Part shown: piece by piece, positions 21,821 to 29,915 of the stretch
How positions within the stretch are numbered: position 1 is the first letter of the stretch
Layout: every line of letters begins with the position of its first letter
IMG/VR virus record: IMGVR_UViG_3300003690_000038
Coordinates: 6,440 to 37,543 of that record
DNA: 31,104 nucleotides
Strand: one strand, 5' to 3'
DNA from: a virus
Made by a program: the position numbers and the translations under genes
The notes under the pieces: generated by a model
Told to the model about the DNA's origin: nothing
Databases searched by the model: none
What the model saw: only the letters and a program-made list of their open reading frames with translations

Positions 21821-22246
21821 ATGCATCCTGTTGTCGAAGAAAAAATTATTGTGCCTGTTTTAGATTTAGATAGTTTTAAGTCTAGTAGGCTTGACGAAAG
21901 CTATATAGCCGCTTTTGCATATTTAACAAAACAATTATTAAAACAATGGGTCGGAGACCCAGAAAAGTATGCACATATACCACCCGACGTTAGAAAAAGA
22001 TTGAAATTAGATGGTGGCATTATAGGCGAAGATGTTGGACAACATGCTGTCCGCGAGATTGTTGTGCGCGGTAACCCGCAGGAGGTAAAAGCGTATGCTA
22101 AAGCGCTTGGCGCAGAGGCTGAATATTTAAAAATTTACTCTGATCTTGGTCCAGATGACCCAAAAACGGCCGGCGCCAAAGCAATGCTGGATGCGGTTAC
22201 AAATGAGTTTGAGCGAGTTTCTGGCTTACAGTGGCCATTTAAATGA
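21821..22246 (+). CDS. Unknown protein preceding the tape measure
   Basis: This 141-residue protein is the first gene after a terminator and promoter-like motif, with TTGGGAGT before the ATG. It seems mostly helical and soluble: DESYIAAFAYLTKQLLKQWVGDP, PPDVRKRLKLDGG, then REIVVRGNPQEVKAYAKALGAEAEYLKIY. It ends in FERVSGLQWPFK. I recognise no family. Its place directly upstream of the tape measure and 11 bases before it suggests a tail assembly role. Confidence 0.75.
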   Translation: MHPVVEEKIIVPVLDLDSFKSSRLDESYIAAFAYLTKQLLKQWVGDPEKYAHIPPDVRKRLKLDGGIIGEDVGQHAVREIVVRGNPQEVKAYAKALGAEAEYLKIYSDLGPDDPKTAGAKAMLDAVTNEFERVSGLQWPFK

Positions 22247-22257
22247 GGGGTTAATAA

Positions 22258-25140
22258 ATGGCCGAAGAAACAGATCCAGCAGTCAAAGCAAAAATAAACG
22301 AACTTGAGTCGAAGCGTATTGAGAACCTGCAAAAGGAACATACCGCGCTTGAAGCCAAACTTAACATAACTCAACAACAATTGGCGCTCGATGAAAGCAA
22401 TGTGGACATGCAGAAGCAGCAAATAACGCAGGCAATGAAACTTCTTGAAGTCCGAATTCAAATGCTCGAAACTGGCGCCCAAGAAGTTGCAGATGCAGAA
22501 ACAAGGGCGAAATATATTGCAAACTTGACCGGTCAGCTTAAAGATTTAAAAAATGAATATGACGCTATAGGCCCAAGCGCTCAAGACTTCGCCGGCGACC
22601 TTCTTAAAATAGCAGGAGTTTCCGATAAAGCAGGGGATTCTTTATCAATTAAGCTAGCTAAAGGTCTTCACGCCGCGCGGAACAATACAGATGAGTTTGC
22701 AGAATCAATGAGGGAGGCTGTAACTAGCGGCGCTGTATTTAACAGCATAATAGCGAAGCTTGATCAGAAGCTAACAGCATTCTTTGTTATAGCCAAGAAG
22801 ATGGCTTTTGGGTTAGATGAAGCTCAGGCATCGATGTCAAAAGCTATGCAAGGCGGTCGACAGTATGACGAAGTTATTAAAAATAGCTATAAATCGATGA
22901 ATGAATTTGGCGTAACTCAACAAGAAGCTGTTGAATCTACGTTAGCCCTTCAGAATCAAATGACCGAATTTAGCTCAATGAGTGAAGAGGCACAAGAAAA
23001 CTTAGTTAAGCAAACCGCCTTACTTTCTGAGTTGGGCATTGCTAGCGATGTACAGGCAAAAAATGCTCAATTTGCAAATAAAATAATGGGCGTGAGCGCA
23101 GAGAATTCTGGAGAGTTACAATCTAGTTTGGTTACACTGGCAGATAGTATTGGAGTGTCAGCAGTACAACTTTCAAGTGCTTTTGCTGCCGCTGGCCCGC
23201 AATTAGCCAAATTTGGCGATCAAGCAGACGAGGCTTTTGAAGGTCTGGCAGCTGCCGCAAAAGCTACCGGCATAGAGGTTTCGCGTTTGCTTGATATTAC
23301 TGCGAAATTCGACACTTTTGATGGGGCAGCAGAGTCTGTAGGTAATTTGAACGCAATATTAGGTGGCGATTATTTAAACAGCTTAGAGCTTCTGCAAACC
23401 ACTGATCCGACCGAAAGACTGCAAATGATGCGCGGCGCTTTGGATGACGCCGGAATGAGCTTTGATAATATGGACTATTATCAGAGGATCGCAATTGCTA
23501 ATGCTATGGGACTCCAGGGCCCAGCTGAATTGGCACAATTAATGTCAGGAAATCTTGAAGATTTGGCCGGTGGTGCCGAGATGACTGCTGAGCAAATGAT
23601 AGAACAGCAAGAGCGAGCTGCCGCGGCGCAAGCTACAATGAAACAATTTGAATTAGCCATAGCCGAAGTTGCAGAAACGCTAATGCCGCTTATAGAAATG
23701 TTTTTGAGCTTTGTGAGAGCAATTTCTCCTCTTATTAAGTTTTTGGCTCCTGTGATTGTTCCGGCATTAATACTTCTAAAACTTGGTATGATGGCTGTTA
23801 GAATTCAAATGGTAATGGCTACTTTGGCGACGGCAAAGAACACTGCCGCCTTGGTTACAAATTCAGTGGTCGCCAGCGGCAACGCCGCATCGAAGGGCGC
23901 CAACGCCGCCGCAACCGGCGCCGATACAGCTGCCGACCTTGCTAATACAGGGTCAAAAGTTGCCAACACTGCTGCGACCGGCGGGAATACAGCTGCAGAT
24001 CTGACCAACACAGGGTCAAAAGTTGCTAACACCGCTTCAACTGTCGGGAACACAACTGCCGAGGTTGTTAACACAGGGTCAAAAGTTGCCAACACCGGTG
24101 TGACCGGCGGGAACACAGTAGCTGAAGTTTCCAACACTGCAGCCAAAACTGGAGGTAGGCTTGCAACGTTAGCCGGCACCATAGCGACCGGAGCCTCCAC
24201 AGCCGCCAGAACTGCTGCAACAGCAATCACCGGTCTGTTTACTGGTGCGTTGACTGCTTTGGTTCCCGCACAAGTTGCAGCCGGCACAACCAGTGCGACA
24301 GCGGGCGCCGCAATAGGCGCCGGCGGCGCTGCCGCGGCCCCAGCCGTACCAATTATATTATCATTAGCTGTTGCTTTTCTAGCTATGGGCGCAGCGGTTT
24401 ACATAGCTGCAGCCGGATTGGCCCTTGTCGTTCGATCGTTTAGCGATATGGATGCAGGAGAAATACTTGCGATATCTGTAGCAATTGTTGCATTTGGATT
24501 TGCAATGAATATGCTGTTAAATACGATGGCTACAGTTGGAGCCAATCCGGCAGTTTGGCTTGGTATCGCTGCTATTTTTGCTATAGCCGCAGCAATAGCT
24601 CTAGTGACTCTTGGAATGTCTGTTTTGGCAGAGTCGATGGCTATAATGTTCGTCGCAATTGATGTGGCGAAGGTTCAGGCTTTTGCTTTGATGGTAGCAA
24701 CTTTGGTAATGTTGGGCGTGACGTTCGCCTTTGTTGCCACCGCCATGGTTATTGTTGCCGCTGGCATGTTTGGATTTGCAGTAGCGTTGGCTCTAATGGA
24801 TGAGGATAAATTAGCAAGTTTGGCAACAATATTTGACTCTTTTGCAAACACATCAGCTGAACAGCTTTTCGGGGTCGCCGAGGCAGTAACCGCAATCAGT
24901 GAAGCTATTAGTGATATGCCAACAATTAAAACAATTCTATTTAACGTGTCTATGGACAATCTTGCAAAGGCCGCAACAGCGATTCGCGCAGCCCACATAG
25001 GATCGACCACAGAAGCGGCTAGAAAGGGCAGAACGACAAATGTTAACGTTAAGACACATCATGCTTTTGATGATTATCGTCTTAAGGGCCTAATTAAAGA
25101 GACATCTGTCAGCACTCGTGCAGAGGAAGCGACAGAGTAG
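22258..25140 (+). CDS. Tail tape measure protein
   Basis: This is a 960-residue protein. Residues 1-110 are coiled coil (KINELESKRIENLQKEHTAL onward). The middle is Gln/Ala/Glu-rich helical sequence typical of tape measures. Hydrophobic stretches occur at about 475-520 (LMPLIEMFLSFVRAISPLIK onward) and several at about 690-850, likely the segments that enter the host inner membrane during DNA delivery. Three 21-residue repeats lie at about 558-620. T4 gp29 is 590 residues; at the usual rule of about 0.15 nm per residue this protein would specify a tail near 140 nm, a rough estimate. GAGGGG precedes the ATG. It sits after hub assembly genes and before the tube-baseplate adaptor, as expected. 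Confidence 0.9.
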   Translation: MAEETDPAVKAKINELESKRIENLQKEHTALEAKLNITQQQLALDESNVDMQKQQITQAMKLLEVRIQMLETGAQEVADAETRAKYIANLTGQLKDLKNEYDAIGPSAQDFAGDLLKIAGVSDKAGDSLSIKLAKGLHAARNNTDEFAESMREAVTSGAVFNSIIAKLDQKLTAFFVIAKKMAFGLDEAQASMSKAMQGGRQYDEVIKNSYKSMNEFGVTQQEAVESTLALQNQMTEFSSMSEEAQENLVKQTALLSELGIASDVQAKNAQFANKIMGVSAENSGELQSSLVTLADSIGVSAVQLSSAFAAAGPQLAKFGDQADEAFEGLAAAAKATGIEVSRLLDITAKFDTFDGAAESVGNLNAILGGDYLNSLELLQTTDPTERLQMMRGALDDAGMSFDNMDYYQRIAIANAMGLQGPAELAQLMSGNLEDLAGGAEMTAEQMIEQQERAAAAQATMKQFELAIAEVAETLMPLIEMFLSFVRAISPLIKFLAPVIVPALILLKLGMMAVRIQMVMATLATAKNTAALVTNSVVASGNAASKGANAAATGADTAADLANTGSKVANTAATGGNTAADLTNTGSKVANTASTVGNTTAEVVNTGSKVANTGVTGGNTVAEVSNTAAKTGGRLATLAGTIATGASTAARTAATAITGLFTGALTALVPAQVAAGTTSATAGAAIGAGGAAAAPAVPIILSLAVAFLAMGAAVYIAAAGLALVVRSFSDMDAGEILAISVAIVAFGFAMNMLLNTMATVGANPAVWLGIAAIFAIAAAIALVTLGMSVLAESMAIMFVAIDVAKVQAFALMVATLVMLGVTFAFVATAMVIVAAGMFGFAVALALMDEDKLASLATIFDSFANTSAEQLFGVAEAVTAISEAISDMPTIKTILFNVSMDNLAKAATAIRAAHIGSTTEAARKGRTTNVNVKTHHAFDDYRLKGLIKETSVSTRAEEATE
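23929..24117 (+). repeat. Three tandem 63-base repeats in the tape measure gene
   Basis: Three 21-codon units encode AADLANTGSKVANT with AATGGNT, its TAS variant, and TAEVVNTGSKVANT with GVTGGNT. The phrase ACAGGGTCAAAAGTTGC occurs in each. Flanking sequence (NAASKGANAAATGADT before, VAEVSNTAAKTGG after) looks like decayed units. Confidence 0.92.
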
Positions 25141-25160
25141 CAATATAAAAGGAGACAATT

Positions 25161-26168
25161 ATGTCAATAGGGCCTGCATATTTTGGAAGTGCGCCAGATT
25201 TTGGCGGTCATATAAGCGATTTCTATGCGAATAGTAAGTTGTTGGGAATATATTTTACCCACATTCCTTCGAAACAAAACGTCGGATTTAAAGCTTATAT
25301 AACAAATTTTCAGGATAGTTATGGCAGCGAATACGCTGAAGAAAAAGTTTTTGGAAGATCTGATCCAATTTACACTTATAAGAACACTACGAGAACAATA
25401 TCATTAGGATTTCAAGTGGTTGCCGGCTCTGATTTGGAAGCAGCAGTAAACCTATCTAGAGTTGAGGAATTGGTTAAATTTACATATCCAATGTACAATG
25501 AAACAACGACACAAGCAACTGCAATAGCAAAGCCTCCAATGGTTAAAATAAGATTTGCAAATTTGATCATTAACAGCGAGAGTGATCACCACCGCGTCTC
25601 CGATGGTGGAGGAGTGGACGTTGAGGCGCAGAACTTCGGTGGCTTGCCGGGTTTTATAAAAAGTTTGTCAGTGACACCTAATTTTGAGGATGCTGGAATC
25701 GTCGATGGACCAGGTAATGCGGCCATGTATCCAAAGCTAATTGATATTGCTATAGAATTTGCTCCAATTCATACCCATACGCTTGGCTGGGTGCAGCATC
25801 CTCGTGTTGGTGACGAAGGTGTTTGGATTGGCGAAGAGACGACATCCGGCGAAGGATCTCTTGCCTCTGGGTTCCCGTATGGAATTAGAAACACTGATGC
25901 CTTACACATAAATAATCAGTTTGCGCCGGCGAACCTGCAGGCGATAGGCAGTATGTTTTTTGAGGCTGGTACAAAAGCGATAGGTCTCCTTGATGACGGC
26001 CTTGCCATTGCAGCGGAAAATGAAGTATTCGCGGAGGCAATGGATATACTTGGAATTAGTCCGATTGCCTCCGCTGGTGGGGCCATTCTCGAAGGGGGTG
26101 TCAGTTTTATCGGATCCGGCATAGACCGCATAGGCGGCGCGCTAGGTCTCGGCGATGATGATGAATAA
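25161..26168 (+). CDS. Baseplate tail-tube adaptor, T4 gp48/gp54-like (tentative)
   Basis: This is a 335-residue protein with AAAGGAGAC before the ATG. The central region PIYTYKNTTRTISLGFQVVAG (near residues 68-90) and EELVKFTYPMYNE resembles the tube-like domain of proteins that start tube polymerisation on the baseplate hub; FIKSLSVTPNFEDAG, YPKLIDIAIEFAPIHTHTLGW are strands of the same fold. The C-terminal 70 residues are Ala/Gly/Ile-rich and may form a hydrophobic helix. In T4 gp48 and gp54 (about 320-365 residues) hold this place, next to the tape measure end. Order here (tape measure, this gene, gp53-like) supports the call. A gp27-like hub protein is an alternative. Confidence 0.65.
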   Translation: MSIGPAYFGSAPDFGGHISDFYANSKLLGIYFTHIPSKQNVGFKAYITNFQDSYGSEYAEEKVFGRSDPIYTYKNTTRTISLGFQVVAGSDLEAAVNLSRVEELVKFTYPMYNETTTQATAIAKPPMVKIRFANLIINSESDHHRVSDGGGVDVEAQNFGGLPGFIKSLSVTPNFEDAGIVDGPGNAAMYPKLIDIAIEFAPIHTHTLGWVQHPRVGDEGVWIGEETTSGEGSLASGFPYGIRNTDALHINNQFAPANLQAIGSMFFEAGTKAIGLLDDGLAIAAENEVFAEAMDILGISPIASAGGAILEGGVSFIGSGIDRIGGALGLGDDDE

Positions 26169-26182
26169 GGAGGATCTAACAA

Positions 26183-26524
26183 ATGGCATCAAGATATGAT
26201 AATTTGCAAATAATTACAAATAACAGGCTAGAGTACGCTGAACACGCTAGAAGAAGAAAAACAAATCAATTTAGACAATTCAAATCTCCTATATTGAGAC
26301 ATCAAACAGTTAAGGATGTTATAGGATTAACTTCTTTTAAGCACATTTGGAGTTCTGGCGATAGATTTTATAATCTAGCATTTAAGCACTATGGTGATGC
26401 TAAATTATGGTGGATAATTGCATGGTACAATAAAACACCAACAGAGGCTCATCTTAAACTAGGTGACGTTATATATATTCCACGCCCATTGGAAAGAATT
26501 AAGGGCGTGCTGGAGATGAGATAG
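26183..26524 (+). CDS. gp53: Baseplate wedge protein, T4 gp53-like with LysM-type domain
   Basis: This 113-residue protein is shorter than T4 gp53 (196). Residues about 50-103 form a LysM-like domain: HIWSSGDRFYNLAFKHYGDAKLWWIIAWYN, then LKLGDVIYIPRP. The GDRFYNLA-x-x-HYGD and WW-I-x-x-N pattern is typical of the LysM part of phage baseplate proteins, including gp53. The N-terminus is short and basic (EHARRRKTNQFRQFK). gp53 helps join wedges around the hub. The start follows AAGGAGGAT, and the stop abuts the next ATG (TAGATG). Confidence 0.78.
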   Translation: MASRYDNLQIITNNRLEYAEHARRRKTNQFRQFKSPILRHQTVKDVIGLTSFKHIWSSGDRFYNLAFKHYGDAKLWWIIAWYNKTPTEAHLKLGDVIYIPRPLERIKGVLEMR

Positions 26525-29500
26525 ATGAGCTGTCGATCTAATTGCATGAAGCTCTGGACCGATACTGCTACCGCACTGTGCAAGGCAGCCTGCGACTCCG
26601 CCGCCGCAGACGTTGCCCGCAGCGTTAACAAGAGCGCCTACGAAACCAGGAAGGAGTTCGAGGAGACCGTCACCGAGACCGTCTCGTCCGTGAATGGCTA
26701 TGTGGTCTCCGAATGGATGGATGGCGATGGCTTCGAGTCCGAGGACTCCATGGGCGAGTGGGTTGATAAGGCCGGCGGCGCCGCCTGGGGGGCAGTCGCC
26801 GATGGTGCATACCATGCGCAAAACAACACGGTCTCCAACGCGTTGCAGACGTATGGCGATGAGTCCGGACTCTTAGCCTGGGGCGTCTCCTCTGTGGGGG
26901 CTGTAGGGGTGACAGGCGTCGAAGTCATCGCCGGCGGTGCCCTCAATGTTATAGGACATGGAGCAGAAATGGTCGGTGTAGAAGGCGCGGAGGGACTCAT
27001 GTACAAGGACAATACAAATCTTGGAGAGCGCGGGGTGTATGCACTGGACGATTTCGAGCGAGATTGGGCAGCCGGCCACTACGCCGATGCAATCAAGAAT
27101 TTAACTATAGACTCCATGCAGGGAGCAGGTACCGGCATTGCGCGCACAAGTACAGATGTCACGATGGGCAGTCTGCGCGTGGGATATGAAACGGCCGATT
27201 TCGCGACCAACCTCGTCGGTCTCGATATTCTTCCGGGAGACAACGTTCCCTTCGAAGCGCTTTACGAAGGCACGATTAAAACTTGGCAGGCAGACTACGA
27301 AGGTGCCATGGACGCGTTGGAAAATCTTCAGCCAGAGTTTATGCGCTTTAAAGAGCAGTGTTTTTTGTTGTCGCACTTGGGCTCGTTACATCGTATGGGC
27401 AGATCTAGGGGTAAAACTTATAACGATATAAAATTATTTGAATCTCCATCTGGCCAGCCTGGATTAGCAATTAATAAATTATCATATAACCCAGCATATG
27501 ATTCAATGTACGACATCCCACCACATCGACTATCTTACTTGATGCCAAGTATACGACTATTCAAGGTGGTAAAGGCAAAATACGCAGCACAAACTGCGAT
27601 TTCCTACTTAGGAGATGAGGGCGAAGATATGCCCTCATCTGATAACTGCGAGTTGGAAATGGAAATTCCTTTTTATAGCATGAGCGGAAAAGATCCTAGT
27701 AGAGAAAGAAACTCAATTGATGAGATGTTTTCGGGCGATTTTGCTAGAGGTTCTGGCGCCGGATTGGTTAGTTTTGATATGGAATTTAATGGAAGCAATC
27801 CGGTCACCGCTAGGACAGATATTAAATGTACTGTAAAGTTATTTTTTCAAACATTTGATGAGATTATTGCCGAAAGAAAAGTCACTGTTCCCGGTGTTGG
27901 CACTTTTGCTATGAATTATGCAGAATTGGCAATGCGTTCCGGAAAAACAACTTTGGAAGGTGGAGAAAGAATTTCCAATCCACACTATTATCGAATGAAA
28001 GCGATCGTCGGATATCAGTGGCCAGACGGACAATATACTAACGAACAATCAACTCTTGGTTTCACTGAAGCCGAAGTTGAAGCTGTAGAAAATTCCTATA
28101 TGGCACTATACTTGACAATTATTGACCACGAATTCGACATTCAAGATGATGGAAGCGTGATGTTTACAATAAAATATACAGGCTATATGGAAAATGTCTT
28201 TGGAAGCAATAAAGCTGATGTTTTGTTGACCAAACATTTAATCGAACAACGCTTGCAAAGGAAGGAGATGTTGAAAACAGCCACAGAAGAGGGAAACTGT
28301 AGCAAAGAACAGGTTTCAGATCTTAAAGCAGCCGTCGCAAAAGTGGAAAAAATGGAAAAACAACAAGCATATCAATCTTTGCTAGAAAGGTTGATTGACA
28401 AAGAAGAAATTTACAAGCTAAGAATCCCAGAAGGTACAATGCGCGAGTTTAATAGTGTTGGTCCGTGGGCTGCCGATATTGAGATGGTCGGACCAGATGG
28501 GGATACCTTGATGCGCCAGGGTGAGGATGTTTTGGAATCTTTAAGAAAAGATTTGGGCCGCTCTTTTTATGATGAAGATGAGGATCTAACCGAGGCGTTG
28601 GACAATATCACTACTAAAATAGATACAGAAAAGTCTACTGTTGAGGTAATAAATTACTTCTTTTTAGGAGATCTTATACAAGTCGGTTGCGATGCTATTA
28701 AAGAAACCGCCGATTACGACGAGGATTACCCAACTGTTTCAAAAGAAGAGTTTGCAAAATCTTATATAGTTTTTGGACCCATGGTGTTAAAAGATCAAGT
28801 AACAGGCGATTTTTTCTCGTGTAATATAGCAGATATTCCCGTCTCTGTGAACTATTATGTAGAGTGGTTTATGAGAAGAGTGTTGTCAAAAGAAAAGGCC
28901 AAATATCCCTTGATGCAGTTCTTGAGAGACGCAATTAGCGACTTGTGTTTAAAATTTATGAATGATGCCGAAGGCTGCTTTGGAGACGGCACCATCAAGC
29001 AGCAAGTTACGCTTAATAGTGCCTATTTGTGTGGAAAAGCAAGAGATGGCAAAGATCCAATTAAGTTCTTCCAGAACTCTCAGGGTACATCTCGTCTTGA
29101 TTTAGATCAAATTACAGCAGATACATCCCAACTTCCGATATTGAAAATGAACATAGAACGAACCGCTACATGTGAAGATGATTATTATAATTATGCTATT
29201 ATGTCAGTTACACATGCGCTCACAACCAATTTAAATGGCGACAAAGAGGCCGATAGAGTAAGAGGCATACCTCATTTTGCCATTGGTGGGGATGCAGGAA
29301 TGATTAAAACAATTAAATTTAAGAAGACCGAAGTTCAAGGGCTCAAAGAAGCAAGAATGGCCGCCGAGGGTGTTGATAATATGGCACAATTAAAAGAAGC
29401 CTATAATGTTGAAGTTGAAATGTTTGGAAATTCTAGATTATTTCCAGGAATGATGATTTATGTTGATCCAACAACTGTCGCACCAACGTTGGGCAAGCCA

Positions 29501-29884
29501 TATGATGAATCTTCTAAGGCAGCTCTTTTGGGATTGGGAGGGTATCATCAAATTGGTAAAGTGACAACCAATTTAGCTAGCGGAATTTATAATTCTAAAG
29601 TAACTGCTAGATGGACGCAGAGAGGGGGCGATTTTGAACCAGAAAAATCTCAAGATTATGACCCAACTGGCAACTTCTGTCCTTCAAGCGTTACAACATT
29701 TATTGAAGACGTAGAATCGCTAGATAGGGGCGTGGCCGGCGATATAAACGATTGGGCCTGGGACTCCGGCGCCGCGGGGTATATTCCCTTCGCTGGAGCC
29801 GCCGCCTGGGGCATCCGGATGAGTGGCGTAGGCGCGCCCGAATCAGAGGATCAGAGAGAGCTTATCCCCGAAGTGAGCCGCTAG
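26525..29884 (+). CDS. Large baseplate-region structural protein with GC-rich ends
   Basis: This 1119-residue protein starts directly after the gp53-like stop, with GGAG upstream. Residues 1-280 are encoded by markedly GC-rich DNA and are rich in Ala, Gly and Val (GLLAWGVSSVGAVGVTGVEV, GGALNVIGHGAEMVGVEGAE), like a membrane-active or glycine-zipper segment. Residues about 285-1070 are ordinary AT-leaning phage sequence with IPPHRLSYLMPSIRLFKVVK, ELEMEIPFYSM, and coiled-coil near 585-625. The last 50 residues (DINDWAWDSGAAGYIPFAGA, AAWG) are again GC-rich and similar in style to the start. I recognise no family for the whole; position after gp53 suggests a baseplate hub or wedge component. The composition steps suggest a composite gene. 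Confidence 0.75.
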   Translation: MSCRSNCMKLWTDTATALCKAACDSAAADVARSVNKSAYETRKEFEETVTETVSSVNGYVVSEWMDGDGFESEDSMGEWVDKAGGAAWGAVADGAYHAQNNTVSNALQTYGDESGLLAWGVSSVGAVGVTGVEVIAGGALNVIGHGAEMVGVEGAEGLMYKDNTNLGERGVYALDDFERDWAAGHYADAIKNLTIDSMQGAGTGIARTSTDVTMGSLRVGYETADFATNLVGLDILPGDNVPFEALYEGTIKTWQADYEGAMDALENLQPEFMRFKEQCFLLSHLGSLHRMGRSRGKTYNDIKLFESPSGQPGLAINKLSYNPAYDSMYDIPPHRLSYLMPSIRLFKVVKAKYAAQTAISYLGDEGEDMPSSDNCELEMEIPFYSMSGKDPSRERNSIDEMFSGDFARGSGAGLVSFDMEFNGSNPVTARTDIKCTVKLFFQTFDEIIAERKVTVPGVGTFAMNYAELAMRSGKTTLEGGERISNPHYYRMKAIVGYQWPDGQYTNEQSTLGFTEAEVEAVENSYMALYLTIIDHEFDIQDDGSVMFTIKYTGYMENVFGSNKADVLLTKHLIEQRLQRKEMLKTATEEGNCSKEQVSDLKAAVAKVEKMEKQQAYQSLLERLIDKEEIYKLRIPEGTMREFNSVGPWAADIEMVGPDGDTLMRQGEDVLESLRKDLGRSFYDEDEDLTEALDNITTKIDTEKSTVEVINYFFLGDLIQVGCDAIKETADYDEDYPTVSKEEFAKSYIVFGPMVLKDQVTGDFFSCNIADIPVSVNYYVEWFMRRVLSKEKAKYPLMQFLRDAISDLCLKFMNDAEGCFGDGTIKQQVTLNSAYLCGKARDGKDPIKFFQNSQGTSRLDLDQITADTSQLPILKMNIERTATCEDDYYNYAIMSVTHALTTNLNGDKEADRVRGIPHFAIGGDAGMIKTIKFKKTEVQGLKEARMAAEGVDNMAQLKEAYNVEVEMFGNSRLFPGMMIYVDPTTVAPTLGKPYDESSKAALLGLGGYHQIGKVTTNLASGIYNSKVTARWTQRGGDFEPEKSQDYDPTGNFCPSSVTTFIEDVESLDRGVAGDINDWAWDSGAAGYIPFAGAAAWGIRMSGVGAPESEDQRELIPEVSR

Positions 29885-29915
29885 TAGTTTTTGACTAAAC
29901 AAGGATAATAAAAAA

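Noticed and set aside
23805-24287. 160-codon minus-strand frame over the tape measure repeats
   Set aside because: It is explained by the tandem 63-base units and by low stop density opposite Ala/Thr-rich coding DNA.
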